Below the pieces are notes generated by a model. That model saw only the letters and a list, made by a program, of their open reading frames with translations. It had not been told where the DNA came from and did no database searches. From positions 27,611 to 91,610 of the forward strand of contig JAFRQD010000062.1 in NCBI GenBank assembly GCA_017428785.1: a stretch of 64,000 nt of DNA, read 5' to 3'. A program made the position numbers and the translations under genes. Origin of the DNA: Bacteroidaceae bacterium (GTDB lineage Bacteria > Bacteroidota > Bacteroidia > Bacteroidales > Bacteroidaceae). This document shows, one piece after another, positions 16,295-26,190 of this stretch; positions within the stretch are counted from its first letter, which is position 1; every line of letters starts with the position of its first letter.

Positions 16295-16750
16295 CTACCG
16301 GTCGAACCTGATGCCGACCTCTGTGATGTTGGGGATTACCTCGTTTGTCATGAGGTGATGGATGCGGACGGAGCCGCTCTGCCCCTTCTGCATGTGGAGG
16401 GGGAGCTGCTGTGTCTCGTACTGATAATGATTGACGCCTTTGGTGAGGGCATAGCCTTCGGCATCGGTCAGGGGATAGCGGACCGTGTCGCATCGATAGG
16501 CGTGGGGTGCATCGAGGCATTGCTCAATGGCGAGCACTATGTTGCGGATGCCGATGCCTGCAGTCGTGCGAAGTCCGATGAAGAGTGTGCCGTCGATGTC
16601 CGCCTCGGCTTCCGGCAGGAGGAAACGAACGGTGTCGCGCCTCTCCCAACCCTCGGCGGGCAACGGCTTGTAGCTGTGCAAGAGCGTACCCCTGTTGTTG
16701 CAGGCAGCGAGAAGCAAGCCTAGAGCGAGCCAGAAATTGCGATGCGTCAT
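16295..16750 (-). CDS. gldH: gliding-motility lipoprotein GldH
   Basis: The 151-residue lipoprotein has the lipobox LLLAAC (Cys about residue 17) and then LLHSYKPLPAEGWERRDTVRF, the recognisable GldH start (short motif W-R-D-T-V-F). GldH is associated with the Bacteroidetes gliding/type IX secretion apparatus and is kept in non-gliding gut species. The start overlaps the stop of the PSP1-type gene by four bases. The order polymerase delta-prime, PSP1, gldH is common in Bacteroidales. It supports a type IX secretion route for the secreted proteins in this window, though only this accessory component is present here. Confidence 0.82.
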   Translation of the reverse strand: MTHRNFWLALGLLLAACNNRGTLLHSYKPLPAEGWERRDTVRFLLPEAEADIDGTLFIGLRTTAGIGIRNIVLAIEQCLDAPHAYRCDTVRYPLTDAEGYALTKGVNHYQYETQQLPLHMQKGQSGSVRIHHLMTNEVIPNITEVGIRFDR

Positions 16751-17865
16751 TCGGTATGGCTGTCGCCGCGACGCTGTTTGTTGCGGTTCTTTTTCTTGCG
16801 CTTCTTCTTGTCGAAGCGGTTGAGGTCTTCCTGCGTGGCGAGGTCAACGGGGCGCTCGGGCTCTTTGTGCCCGCCTTCTTCGAGTGCGACGGGTTTCTCG
16901 CCGCGCTGGTTCATCTCGATGACGGCTTTTGCCCGCTCGGCATTGATGGTGACGAGGTTGGCGGCGTTGCGCTTGTCGGTGGAGTAGGTCACTTGTCCCG
17001 ACAGGATGTCTGCCTTGAAGAGGAAGTATTCGGAGTCCTGCGTGTAGAGTATTGTGTCGCGGGGCGGCAGCTTGCGTGAGGCCTCCACATACTGGTCCAC
17101 CTCATAGTTCATGCAGCATTTCAGCTTGGCGCACTGCCCTGCAAGCTTCTGCGGGTTGAGGCTCAGGTCCTGGAAGCGAGCGGCTCCTGTGCCCACACTC
17201 TGGAAGTTCTTCATCCATCCGGCACAGCAAAGCTCGCGTCCGCAGGGCCCGAAGCCGCCGATGCGACCTGCTTCCTGGCGCGCTCCTATCTGCTTCATCT
17301 CGATGCGAACGTGGAAAACGTCGGCCAGCACCTTGATGAGCTGGCGGAAGTCAACGCGGCCGTCGGCTATGTAATAGAAGATGGCCTTGTTGCCGTCGCC
17401 CTGATACTCCACGTCGCCAATCTTCATCTCGAGGCCCAGGTCCTTGGCTATCTGACGGCTCTGTATCATCGTGTCGTGCTCGCGGGCCTTTGCCTCGGCA
17501 TAGCGTTCCATATCGGTCTCCCGAGCCAGTCGATAGACCTTGCGTATCTCCTCGTTGGGCTTCAGGTTGGCATGCTTCATCTGCAATGGCACGAGCTTTC
17601 CCGTGAGGGACACCACGCCGATGTCGTGCCCCGGGTTCGACTCGACGGCCACGATGTCGCCCTTCTTGAGCGGCAGGTTGTCGCAGTTGTGGAAGTATGC
17701 CTTGCGGGTGTTCTTGAACTGCACCTCTACGAGGTCGGTCACCTCACTGTTGCCGGGAACATCGGCCAGATAGTCATAGGTGTTGAGCTGGGCGTAGTGC
17801 CCTGTATTGGCGCTTTGGGCAGCGAATCCATGTCCGCCTTCGCCACTTTGGTATTGCTTATCCAT
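16747..17865 (-). CDS. PSP1 C-terminal-domain protein (RicT/YaaT-like)
   Basis: The 372-residue protein contains the PSP1 region with Cys-rich motifs GPCGRELCCAGWMKNF and QCAKLKCCMNYE (about residues 205-255), the cysteines that bind an iron-sulfur cluster in Bacillus RicT. In Bacillus RicT works with RicA and RicF in mRNA processing and phosphorelay; no RicA/F homologue is seen here, so the partner is unknown. The C-terminus (about 335-372) is a lysine/arginine-rich tail typical of Bacteroidetes members. It is translationally coupled to gldH and sits downstream of holB. Confidence 0.85.
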   Translation of the reverse strand: MDKQYQSGEGGHGFAAQSANTGHYAQLNTYDYLADVPGNSEVTDLVEVQFKNTRKAYFHNCDNLPLKKGDIVAVESNPGHDIGVVSLTGKLVPLQMKHANLKPNEEIRKVYRLARETDMERYAEAKAREHDTMIQSRQIAKDLGLEMKIGDVEYQGDGNKAIFYYIADGRVDFRQLIKVLADVFHVRIEMKQIGARQEAGRIGGFGPCGRELCCAGWMKNFQSVGTGAARFQDLSLNPQKLAGQCAKLKCCMNYEVDQYVEASRKLPPRDTILYTQDSEYFLFKADILSGQVTYSTDKRNAANLVTINAERAKAVIEMNQRGEKPVALEEGGHKEPERPVDLATQEDLNRFDKKKRKKKNRNKQRRGDSHTE

Positions 17866-17883
17866 TGTCGTCGTTCCATTAAG

Positions 17884-18040
17884 AATTAAAAGGGAAGAAT
17901 CAAGAATCGATTCCTGCCACGGGTATGGGAACCGTTTTTTGTAATCCTTCTTTCTTAACTCCTCATTCTTGATTCTTAACTCTTAACTCTTAATTCTTAT
18001 CTCTTAACTCTTAATTCTTAATTCTTAACTCTTAACTCTT
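17884..18040. repeat. tandem TTAATTCTTAACTC-type A/T-rich repeats
   Basis: Between holB and the PSP1 gene, and slightly into the holB 3' end, run many copies of TTAATTCTTAACTC. Similar low-complexity strings occur in many spacers of this window. No terminator is seen, so read-through is possible. Confidence 0.75.
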
Positions 18041-19166
18041 AATTCTGCTTCAGCAGTACAATCATTTTCAGTGCGAGGTCGAAGAAAACCATTCGTGCGC
18101 TGACGTTCTGTGCGATGTCGCGGGCCGCGTCGCTCAGCTCGTTCATGATGCCGACAACGTTGCGCTCGCCTATGAACGGCGCAAAGCGTGTGCTGAAGTT
18201 CTCCTCCTCACGACCGAGGAAGTTTATCTTGGGTTGGTGGAAGTTGTAGATGAAGTTCTCGCGCAGTTGCTGCTGGAAGTAGTCGAGCATTCGCTTCTGG
18301 CGTTCCCTGCCGAGCTCGGCCACGGCGAGCGACCACGCCTGCATCTCCTTGATGCGACGGGCATAGCTGTGGCGCATCAGTTGCACGAAGAGGTCGAAGA
18401 ACAGCTGCTGCTCCGAGTCGCGCTGCATGCGTTTCAGCGCCTCGGTGTAGCTGCCCTGGGCGATGTGTGCCAGCAGGTTCGCATCGTCCGGCTGCATGTC
18501 GTGGCGCTCTTGCAAGGCTTGGCTGACAACCTCTTCCGGCAGGGCCGGCACATTGATGCGCTGCACACGGCTCTGTATGGTGCCGAGCACGAGGTCGGGC
18601 TCTTGGCTGACCAGCAGGAAATGCGTGCCGACAGGAGGCTCCTCGATGAGCTTCAGGAGCTTGTTGCCCGTCTGCTCGTTCATGCGCTCCGGCAGCCAGA
18701 TGACCACCACCTTGCGTCCGCCTTGACTCGACTTCAGGGCAAGCTTCCTCTGCAGGCTGTCGCTCTCCTGCACATAGATGACTATCTGCTGGTTCTCTGC
18801 CCCGATGTCCTCCAGCCAGTCCTCGATGTCGAAATATGCAGAGCGGCTTATCTGGTCGCGCCATTCCTGCAGGAAGTCATCGGAGACAGGCTTGTCGCTG
18901 CTCTTGCCCTTATATATAGGAAAGGAGAAATGCAGGTCGGGATGCGTCCATAGGGAAGACATCCGGCAGTCGGAGCACACGCCGCAAGCACCTTCCTCGG
19001 TAGGATGCTGGCAGAGCAGCATCTGTGCAAAGGCAAGCGCCAGCGGCAACTTGCCCGCACCTTTCGGTCCGCAGAACATGATGGCATGCGGTAACTTGTT
19101 CTCGTTGAGAAGCCTACGAAGGTGCAGCTTCACATCTTCCTGTCCTATGATGTCGTCGAACGTCAC
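18039..19166 (-). CDS. holB: DNA polymerase III delta-prime-type clamp-loader subunit
   Basis: The 375-residue AAA+ protein opens with FDDIIGQEDVKLHLRRLL. Its P-loop GPKGAGKLPLA lacks the usual Ser/Thr after Lys, as in non-hydrolysing delta-prime subunits, and it has a four-Cys zinc module (LCQHPTEEGACGVCSDC). The LLKLIEEPP motif near residue 170 is the sensor/SRC-region signature of delta-prime/tau. It acts in the clamp loader that places beta clamps on DNA. Start at ATG 19166, with a TACCTTTG -7 element at 19210-19217. It probably heads an operon with the PSP1 gene and gldH. Confidence 0.85.
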   Translation of the reverse strand: MTFDDIIGQEDVKLHLRRLLNENKLPHAIMFCGPKGAGKLPLALAFAQMLLCQHPTEEGACGVCSDCRMSSLWTHPDLHFSFPIYKGKSSDKPVSDDFLQEWRDQISRSAYFDIEDWLEDIGAENQQIVIYVQESDSLQRKLALKSSQGGRKVVVIWLPERMNEQTGNKLLKLIEEPPVGTHFLLVSQEPDLVLGTIQSRVQRINVPALPEEVVSQALQERHDMQPDDANLLAHIAQGSYTEALKRMQRDSEQQLFFDLFVQLMRHSYARRIKEMQAWSLAVAELGRERQKRMLDYFQQQLRENFIYNFHQPKINFLGREEENFSTRFAPFIGERNVVGIMNELSDAARDIAQNVSARMVFFDLALKMIVLLKQN

Positions 19167-19209
19167 CTCTTGTTTAACATTTAATCACTTGCCTTTAGCC
19201 ATTTGTTTG

Positions 19210-19217
19210 CAAAGGTA
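19210..19217 (-). promoter_or_regulatory. -7 promoter element for holB (TACCTTTG)
   Basis: Minus-strand TACCTTTG 44 bases before the holB start; divergent to the ugd promoter at 19262. Confidence 0.65.
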
Positions 19218-19261
19218 CAAAGTTTTTTTGGATTAGAGCTTAGAGATTAGGGATTATTTCG

Positions 19262-19269
19262 TATCTTTG
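19262..19269 (+). promoter_or_regulatory. -7 promoter element for ugd (TATCTTTG)
   Basis: TATCTTTGCACAG about 95 bases before the ugd start. The leader 19300-19360 is a tandem AAATGGTAAAT(C/G) repeat carrying several out-of-context ATGs. Confidence 0.65.
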
Positions 19270-19362
19270 CACAGAAAAAGGTAAGAATAAAAGCTAATAG
19301 TAAATGGCGAATGCCAAATCGTTAAATGGTAAATGGTAAATCGTTAAATGGTAAATGATAAG

Positions 19363-20706
19363 ATGAGAGACTTTAGTGATCTTAAAATAGCAGTGGCAGG
19401 CACGGGCTATGTAGGCTTGTCCATCGCCACGCTGCTCAGCCAGCATCATGAGGTGACGGCTGTGGACGTGATTCCCGAGAAGGTAGAGAAGATAAACAAC
19501 CGCATCTCGCCCATCCAGGACGAATACATCGAGAAGTATCTTGCTGAGAAGAAGCTGAACCTGAAGGCCACGCTCGACGGTGCCGCTGCCTACCGGGATG
19601 CCGACTTCGTTGTCATCGCCGCTCCAACAAACTACGACCCGGTGAAGAACTTCTTCGACACGCACCACATCGAAGATGTCATCAATCTGGTCATCTCGGT
19701 CAACCCCGATGCCGTGATGGTCATCAAAAGCACCATCCCCGTCGGCTATTGCCGTAGCCTCTATGCAAAGTATGCCCTGACGTTCCTCTACAAGCCCGAG
19801 CTGAAAGGCAAGAAGTTCAATCTGCTCTTCTCTCCTGAGTTCCTCCGCGAGAGCAAGGCGCTCTACGACAACCTCTACCCCTCGCGCATCATTGTCGGTT
19901 ACCCCAAGATTCTCGAGATAAGCGACAGCAACTTCACAGAGGAGAATGCTGCCATCACAGCCATCGGCAACCCCGATGCCAAGCTGTATGCTGAGACTTT
20001 TGCCAAGCTCCTGCAGGAAGGCGCTGAGAAGGAGAACATCGACACACTCTTCATGGGCATGAAGGAGGCAGAGGCCGTCAAACTCTTTGCCAACACCTAC
20101 CTCGCCCTGCGCGTCAGCTACTTCAACGAGCTCGACACGTACGCAGAGGTGAAGGGCCTCGACCCGAAGGCCATCATCCGCGGCGTCGGCCTCGACCCGC
20201 GTATCGGCACGCACTACAACAACCCTTCCTTCGGCTACGGCGGCTACTGCTTGCCGAAGGACACCAAGCAGCTGCTCGCTAACTACCGCGACGTGCCGCA
20301 GCAGATGATGACGGCCATCGTGGAGAGCAACCGCACCCGCAAGGACTACATCGCCGACGCCGTGCTCCGCATGGCAGGCTACTACAGCGAGAATGCCCAG
20401 TGGGACAGCCAGAGCGAGCGCAACTGCGTCATCGGCGTCTTCCGCCTCACCATGAAGTCGGGCAGCGACAACTTCCGTCAGTCGGCCATACAAGGCATCA
20501 TGAAGCGCATCAAGGCAAAGGGCGCAGAGGTCATCATCTACGAACCCACGCTGCAGGACGGCGAGAGCTTCTTCGGCTCGCGCGTCGTGAACGACCTCGA
20601 GGCCTTCAAGAAGCAGTCGCAGGCCATCGTGGCCAACCGCTATGAGTCTGTCCTCGACGACGTCCGCGACAAGGTCTATACCCGCGACATCTTCGGCTGC
20701 GACTAA
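19363..20706 (+). CDS. ugd: UDP-glucose 6-dehydrogenase
   Basis: I choose ATG 19363 ([20 protein letters not shown], 447 residues) because the in-frame ATG at 19348 lies inside the AAATGGTAAAT repeat. GTGYVGLS is the NAD-binding loop, PAPTNYD-like [14 protein letters not shown] and KSTIPVGY are family motifs, and the catalytic cysteine is in [15 protein letters not shown] near residue 296. The enzyme oxidises UDP-glucose to UDP-glucuronate for capsule or exopolysaccharide. It belongs to the compact E. coli-Ugd-like clade. No other polysaccharide genes adjoin it. A terminator follows. Confidence 0.9.
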   Translation: MRDFSDLKIAVAGTGYVGLSIATLLSQHHEVTAVDVIPEKVEKINNRISPIQDEYIEKYLAEKKLNLKATLDGAAAYRDADFVVIAAPTNYDPVKNFFDTHHIEDVINLVISVNPDAVMVIKSTIPVGYCRSLYAKYALTFLYKPELKGKKFNLLFSPEFLRESKALYDNLYPSRIIVGYPKILEISDSNFTEENAAITAIGNPDAKLYAETFAKLLQEGAEKENIDTLFMGMKEAEAVKLFANTYLALRVSYFNELDTYAEVKGLDPKAIIRGVGLDPRIGTHYNNPSFGYGGYCLPKDTKQLLANYRDVPQQMMTAIVESNRTRKDYIADAVLRMAGYYSENAQWDSQSERNCVIGVFRLTMKSGSDNFRQSAIQGIMKRIKAKGAEVIIYEPTLQDGESFFGSRVVNDLEAFKKQSQAIVANRYESVLDDVRDKVYTRDIFGCD

Positions 20707-20738
20707 GCGAGCCACACATTATTATATTATATATAACA

Positions 20739-20778
20739 AATCAGGGAGCAACACAACATTGCTCCCTGATTCGCTTTT
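20739..20778. terminator. bidirectional terminator between ugd and the Cys-rich protein gene
   Basis: AATCAGGGAGCA...TGCTCCCTGATT stem with T-rich right flank (TCGCTTTTAG) and A/T-rich left flank, between converging genes. Confidence 0.8.
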
Positions 20779-20789
20779 AGTAGGGTGAA

Positions 20790-23700
20790 CTATTTAACCA
20801 AGATCTTCTTGCCGCCCTTGATGTAGATGCCAGATTGCTTCACAGCCTCGAGCTTGCGCCCAGAGAGGTCGTAGATGGCGTCATCGTCGTTATTGTCCTT
20901 TATCTCGTCGATGCCTGTAATGCGATCGTAAACCATGAGGATTTCCTTCAATGTCGAGCCTTCGGGACCGAAGACAATCGTGTATTCTCTTAACGTGTTC
21001 AGCCTGCCGGTGGACATCTGCAACATCATTATGGGCTGGCCGGTGGGTGTTCCCTGAATGCCTTCTATCTGTCCTCTGGCGAGGAGAATTCCATTGATTG
21101 TCCCTATATCCAGAGCCGTGGTACTTGGCATATCGTAGATGACAGAACCGTCGTTGAAGTCATACACATTGACACCAGGAACGTTGATGCCCAATAGCTT
21201 AGTGTTCCCCTGAACGAAGGTAAATGAGCTAAAGCTGACGTCCACCTTGCCGCCACCTTCTGCCGCCGGCTTTATCTTCAGCGTATTTGCCACAGGGTCG
21301 GTAACTTGCTTTTCCCCCGTCCGGTCTAAATAGATCTGCCAGAGGTTGCCGGCAAACTCCTGCTCTCCGATAACCGTCAGCTGATAGTAAACCTTCTCGG
21401 ACTTATAGTATCTGTCGCCTTCGAAGTTCGCATAGATCTTCACATCGCCGCCAGACAGAGGCGTCACTTCGCCAGTCTCGGGATTGACGGTTGCCACGCT
21501 GTTGTCCGAAGAAGTCCACTTGACCTTCACATTTGCTATTGTGTGATTAGCCCTCGGTGTAGGCGACATGAATTTCTTACCGGGACGGGTTATGTACACC
21601 TTGTTCGGCAAAAGCAGGTTGAGAGTTCCCTTGTTGAACTTGATGGTGTAGGTGATGCTGGGAGCCGTGATGTTTTCAGAGCTAATCTGGCCTTCTCCCG
21701 TGTTGACTAGATCTACGCCTACCACCTCTTGCTCGCCAGCCATCATCCAATCCAGGTCCTTCGTTGGCTTGATGGTTACCCTCATGCCGATTACACTTAT
21801 GCTGGAACAGCCAAGTTCCCAGTCAGAGGCTTTCTGAATGCTTGTTATCGGGTTGCGTCCCACGGAGGTGAAGGTGACGGTCTGCGGTGCGATGGGCTTG
21901 CCATAGGTGTATTCGAAGACGAGTTTCGTCTTGTCGGCTTTGAGGCGATAGTCGGGACCGGAGTAGTCTGTTACGCGCGTTTCCTTGTGACTTTCATCAC
22001 GTGCACAGACACGCTGCTCCATTCCCTTCACTCTTGTAGTGGCTTCGCGGATGACTGTCCATTCGCCCCAGTCGTGGCCGAGACGCTCGAGTTTATGGCC
22101 TTTGTCTGTCATCTCTCCACAGTGGTCGCAGTATCTGTCGCCATAGTAACCATCGGATGTGCAGGTCTCTTCGCGTTCGTTCTCCCAATGACTGTTGTAG
22201 TTGATTACGCTGCCAGTTCTGGTGTCATAGTATCCATGCGCAACAGGTATTGCCTTGCCCCTGACGCTCAGATTGCAACGGGTGCAGATAAAGTCGCCAC
22301 TATAGCCGCGAGCAGAAGTGTCAGTTACTTTACCAACACCGGCAATGTAATTGGTACAATAAACTGTCTGTTTTGTTCCTGGTACAGGTGTATTGGACAG
22401 AACATGACCCAGAGGAGCGATGGGCTGGCCGGGAATAGTTACCTTTCCGCAATCCAGGCAGACGCGGTCACGCTTATGTCCGTAGAGGGTACAGGTGGGA
22501 TTCATCTGGTCATTCCAGCCTTCTCTGGTGTGGTGGCATTCTTCAACTTCGGCGACTACGGTAGCAGGACCGTTAGGCATTACGAATGTGGTAGTCTGAG
22601 CAGTCGGATTACTAAATACTGTGCGTGGGACTGTAATCCAGCTATTGCCATAAGGAATGTCGCTACTTCCATCCCAGCTAACCAGGTCGTGCCACTTCTT
22701 CAGTTTCACGGGGTATGGGTAGCTGTCGTCGCCATTACCATACTGGGCGGCAATGGGGTCATAAGTAATCGTGACTGTCTCGCCTGGACGGGCATAGAAC
22801 TTGTCGGCCGTTGCGCCAATCATAAGGATGGGATAGGTGCCATTGGGGAAGGTCTTATACTCACTGTAGAAACAGGTGACGCACTGCCGCGACATGGCTC
22901 CTGGATTATCCGATGTCGGAGTGCCTTTCACAGACCAGAACATCCAGGCGTGGTTCTCGTTCCTCACAGCATCGCAGGATTTGCAGCGGAAGAAGTGGTA
23001 GTCGCTGTAGCGGCCCCAATACTTGGAGTTGGGTTCGCGAGCCTTACCGCTCTGCTGTATCCACATATTATTGTCGTTGAGCGTATACCATACGTGGGTG
23101 TGAGGCAGCTTGTCGATCTTCTCGGTCTTCGTCATGCCACACTTGGTGCATGTAATCTCCTTCTGACCAGGATGCTTCTCGGTGGCAGGCTGTGTCACTA
23201 CGGTTTTGTCCCAAAGGTGGGCTTCGCGGGTGGCTGGGCTCAGCACGCCGCACTTGCAGGCGAACCAGTGCTCTGTGTTGTTGTAGCGAGGTTGGTCATA
23301 CTTATGCGTGTGTCCGGGCTCAACCTTTGGAATGACGGTCTGCTTCTTGTTGAGGCAGTCCTGGCATTTCTGTTCGTACAAGCCTGTTTGGGTGTCTGTG
23401 GCAGGACGAATGAGTGTCCATTCTCCAAAGCGGTGCTTCGAGTTGGACTTCACTTCCTCGCAGCCGTCACCATTGCAATGATAGCTGTGCGTTCCGTCAC
23501 CATTGTCCATATACCAGCCATACACATGCTGAGCATTCTGCTTGGCGCGTCTTGTCGTCACGCTGCCCTTGTCGTTGGTGATGACGCAATAGTACTCATA
23601 TGTATCATAGCAGGAGCAACCGAAAACAAAAACAGTCAATCTGTTAGTCGTTGCACCGCTAATCTCATCCTTGCCGCTGATATCGTAATAAAACGAATCT

Positions 23701-25583
23701 CCTTGCTTGTCCACTAACTTCGTTGGAGTAGATGAGCGTATAAGTCTGTACCATTGATAAGTCAGGTTCTTGCCTCCTGCCTTCACGGTATAGGTGGCAT
23801 AGCGTGGCACCTCGTTGTAGGCTATGTCGCTCGTCTTGCCCTCGTAGTCCTTGGGCTGGTCGATGATGTAGGGCGAGCCGTCTTCGGGTATGGGAACATA
23901 AGGTATGGAGACTGTTCCTGTGAACTGCTCGCAGACGGCGCAGTACACGTTGGCTGTGCCGTTCAAGTGCATAAGGGGATTGGGCTCGCTCACGGTAACG
24001 GTCTGTCCTTCGGTGTGGATGGCTTTGTTGACGGCAGCGCCGCAGTCCTCGCAGACCTTCCAGTGAGCCTTGCCGTCGCTCTCCCATTCGCTGCTAATGC
24101 TGTTGTGAGCGCAGTCGGCATTGTGGTTGCACTTCTCCAGGCATTGCTCGTCTTCGTAGCACCAGTGCTCGGCAAAGTCTTCGCTCTCCACGCAGAAGTC
24201 GTGGTCGCAACCCATCGACGAGGTGTTGGCACCGCAGCAATCGTTGCAGAGCTCGCAATATTCGCAGCGGTCGAAGCCTTCGTAGCAGTCGCCGCATTGC
24301 TGGCAGATGAAGTGGTCGGAGTCGTCCTCGAAGGAACTGTCGTCGGGGCAGTAGCCGTGTTCGCAATGGTAACCGTCGGCACAATCCTCGCACTTGCCGC
24401 AAAACTCGCAGAGTTCGTCGGGCTCGAAGCAGTTGCCGCAGTCGGAGCAGAGATGCTCGTCCCATTCGCTGCTCTCGAGACATATTTCATGCTCGCAATG
24501 ATAGTCTTGCTGGCAATCTTCGCAGAGCATGCAGTCCGGGCATTCCGTGTCCTCGGGGCAGGTTCCGCACTCGGGACAGGCATGCTCTTCGTAGTCGCCC
24601 GACAGGAGGCAATAGCCGTGCGTGCACCCCGAATCTTCAGATTTTTCGTTGCAGCATTCTTCGCAAAGGCCACAATCATCGCAAATCTCTTTGCCGGAGG
24701 CTTCTACGCAATCGCCGCACTCACCGCATATCCAATCGTTGTCTTCGCAGCAGTGGATGCAGTGTTCGCCGTCTTGCAGGCACCATTGTATATTGTTGCC
24801 GTAGCCGAAGCAGAAGTCACATTCGGGACAATGATTCTCGTCCATATAGCATCCTTCGCAGAGGCCGCACTCGGAACATATCTCCTGGTCGCAGTTGTGG
24901 CACTCGGGGCAGTGGATGCCGTCCTCGCCGAGGTCTCCCTCGAGGCATAAACCGCAGATGTTGTGCTCCATGCAGGCGTTCTCGGCCAGATAGGTCTCCT
25001 CGCCGGCCACAACCATGCAGCCGCCACAGTTCTCGCATTGCACTTCGGAGCAGTCTGTGCAATGCCAAACGACCATGTCGGTACAGCCGCACTCCTTTGC
25101 ACCGCTTCTGAAAGCCAGGGTACAATAGTTACAGAACATCTCGGGATACTGGGCCATCAAACTCTCCCAACAGGAATCACACGTGCGGAATCCGAGGCCT
25201 AAATCGTAGCTCTCATCGTCGTCCAAACAGGCTCCGCAGTCGGCACAGTGATGGCGGGTATAGCATTCGTCGTTGCCATTTTCGCTGCAATAGCCGCATT
25301 CTTCGCAGAAGTTTTCCATCAGATTGTTCTCGATGTCACTCCAGATATCCGATGCATACTCTGTAAACGGGTCATAATCTTGTTCTTCGCCATAGCGGGC
25401 TCCGCACTCCTCACAGGCAAAGCACAGATACACCGTTCCTTCCCCGTCGGCATAGGACTCGTGAACCCAGTAGTCGTCGGGTGTCCAGGCAAAGGCCATG
25501 CCCGTATGCAGGAGCAGCAGCGTCAGAATAGCGAGGATGCTCCTCCCTGGCGGCATCCAGCGCTTAGCAGTTGTCGTTTTCAT
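20790..25583 (-). CDS. very large secreted cysteine-rich protein with CxxC repeats, Ig-like domain and sorting tail
   Basis: The 1597-residue precursor has a signal peptide ending near GMAFAW. By hand count residues ~53-500 hold about 80 cysteines, mostly CxxC pairs, in an acidic background. Between about 310 and 500 a unit of some 45 residues repeats: C-x2-H-x2-C, then H-x-C-x2-C-G-x-C, then C-x2-C-x2-C-x2-C. Residues ~500-1270 have spaced HWxxCxxCG-like modules (AHWKVCEDCGAAVNKAIHT, HWFACKCGVLS, HKETRVTD) known from gut surface proteins. A Big_2-like Ig domain follows (KVKWTSSDNSVATVNPETG, about 1380-1450). It ends YDLSGRKLEAVKQSGIYIKG-GKK, a sorting-type tail. Multiple exported metal sites or disulfides are implied; function unknown. 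Promoter TATCTTTG at 25702-25709. Confidence 0.75.
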   Translation of the reverse strand: MKTTTAKRWMPPGRSILAILTLLLLHTGMAFAWTPDDYWVHESYADGEGTVYLCFACEECGARYGEEQDYDPFTEYASDIWSDIENNLMENFCEECGYCSENGNDECYTRHHCADCGACLDDDESYDLGLGFRTCDSCWESLMAQYPEMFCNYCTLAFRSGAKECGCTDMVVWHCTDCSEVQCENCGGCMVVAGEETYLAENACMEHNICGLCLEGDLGEDGIHCPECHNCDQEICSECGLCEGCYMDENHCPECDFCFGYGNNIQWCLQDGEHCIHCCEDNDWICGECGDCVEASGKEICDDCGLCEECCNEKSEDSGCTHGYCLLSGDYEEHACPECGTCPEDTECPDCMLCEDCQQDYHCEHEICLESSEWDEHLCSDCGNCFEPDELCEFCGKCEDCADGYHCEHGYCPDDSSFEDDSDHFICQQCGDCYEGFDRCEYCELCNDCCGANTSSMGCDHDFCVESEDFAEHWCYEDEQCLEKCNHNADCAHNSISSEWESDGKAHWKVCEDCGAAVNKAIHTEGQTVTVSEPNPLMHLNGTANVYCAVCEQFTGTVSIPYVPIPEDGSPYIIDQPKDYEGKTSDIAYNEVPRYATYTVKAGGKNLTYQWYRLIRSSTPTKLVDKQGDSFYYDISGKDEISGATTNRLTVFVFGCSCYDTYEYYCVITNDKGSVTTRRAKQNAQHVYGWYMDNGDGTHSYHCNGDGCEEVKSNSKHRFGEWTLIRPATDTQTGLYEQKCQDCLNKKQTVIPKVEPGHTHKYDQPRYNNTEHWFACKCGVLSPATREAHLWDKTVVTQPATEKHPGQKEITCTKCGMTKTEKIDKLPHTHVWYTLNDNNMWIQQSGKAREPNSKYWGRYSDYHFFRCKSCDAVRNENHAWMFWSVKGTPTSDNPGAMSRQCVTCFYSEYKTFPNGTYPILMIGATADKFYARPGETVTITYDPIAAQYGNGDDSYPYPVKLKKWHDLVSWDGSSDIPYGNSWITVPRTVFSNPTAQTTTFVMPNGPATVVAEVEECHHTREGWNDQMNPTCTLYGHKRDRVCLDCGKVTIPGQPIAPLGHVLSNTPVPGTKQTVYCTNYIAGVGKVTDTSARGYSGDFICTRCNLSVRGKAIPVAHGYYDTRTGSVINYNSHWENEREETCTSDGYYGDRYCDHCGEMTDKGHKLERLGHDWGEWTVIREATTRVKGMEQRVCARDESHKETRVTDYSGPDYRLKADKTKLVFEYTYGKPIAPQTVTFTSVGRNPITSIQKASDWELGCSSISVIGMRVTIKPTKDLDWMMAGEQEVVGVDLVNTGEGQISSENITAPSITYTIKFNKGTLNLLLPNKVYITRPGKKFMSPTPRANHTIANVKVKWTSSDNSVATVNPETGEVTPLSGGDVKIYANFEGDRYYKSEKVYYQLTVIGEQEFAGNLWQIYLDRTGEKQVTDPVANTLKIKPAAEGGGKVDVSFSSFTFVQGNTKLLGINVPGVNVYDFNDGSVIYDMPSTTALDIGTINGILLARGQIEGIQGTPTGQPIMMLQMSTGRLNTLREYTIVFGPEGSTLKEILMVYDRITGIDEIKDNNDDDAIYDLSGRKLEAVKQSGIYIKGGKKILVK

Positions 25584-25701
25584 AGCTGTATAAGTTTAGG
25601 GGTTATATGTAAGTGAATTTGTGGGTTAGCGTGTAGGAATAGAAGCATGGGAAGGGCGATGTGGTTATTCTTGCCACAGCCTTTATAAGTGTTTCTGCTT
25701 G

Positions 25702-25709
25702 CAAAGATA
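25702..25709 (-). promoter_or_regulatory. -7 promoter element for the Cys-rich protein gene (TATCTTTG)
   Basis: Minus-strand TATCTTTG about 120 bases before the start at 25583, giving a leader of roughly 110 nucleotides. Confidence 0.6.
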
Positions 25710-25874
25710 AACAAAAATGTTAATTTTTCCTTGTTTGATTGAAAAAAAGTGAATGGTTTCTGCTGTAAAACACAGAAAGGACTACAGGGAAAGGGTTATT
25801 TAACCGTTAAATTCTTATTATTGGTGTCTGCGGAAACGGCTTGCAGGGCTCTGCATATCCCATCTCGGCCCTCG

Positions 25875-26035
25875 GTCACTCCTTTCCTTAAGGGCGGAGA
25901 GCACAACTTCCCTTACTCCCCTCCCATTCCCAAAAGGGGAGGGGCAGAGCGAAGCGAGGGGTGGGGTGAAAGATACCCCACTTTTGCATACCCCAACCAT
26001 GCCTCTCTTCTTTATAGGGAGGGGAGTTGGAATGC
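25875..26035. repeat. GGGGAGGGG-type palindromic repeats
   Basis: This part of the gene-free interval 25584-26208 carries CTCCCCTCCCATTCCCAAAA, then GGGGAGGGGCAGAGCGAAGC and GGGGTGGGGTGAAA, an inverted copy of the block at 15878. A second palindrome ends in GGGAGGGGAGTTGGAATGC. I see no gene; short open frames here are repeat translations. Confidence 0.75.
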
Positions 26036-26100
26036 AAATCGCGTATCTGTTTGTGGATGAGTGTCTTATGTGGACCTTTCGGATGCCGTATGGGGAGCCT

Positions 26101-26190
26101 GAAAACGCCGCGTGCGGCGTTGGCAATTTCCGCGTGCGGCGATGGCAATCCCCGCGTGCGGCGTTGGCCATTTCCGCAGGCGGCGTTTTC
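26101..26190. repeat. GC-rich hairpin array, copy 2
   Basis: Four units: GAAAACGCCGCGTGCGGCG first and GCAGGCGGCGTTTTC last, with the linkers TTGGCAATTTC, ATGGCAATCCC and TTGGCCATTTC between the GCGG cores. It lies just beyond the stop of the CotH-family gene that ends at 26209, as copy 1 lies beyond its gene. Confidence 0.85.

Noticed and set aside
15792-16358. Short frames between the 50-codon gene and gldH
   Set aside because: They translate the GGGGAGGGG and ATCATGAT repeats and overlap each other on both strands.
19348-19362. Earlier ugd start at 19348
   Set aside because: This ATG is part of the AAATGGTAAAT tandem repeat; 19363 matches the usual protein start.
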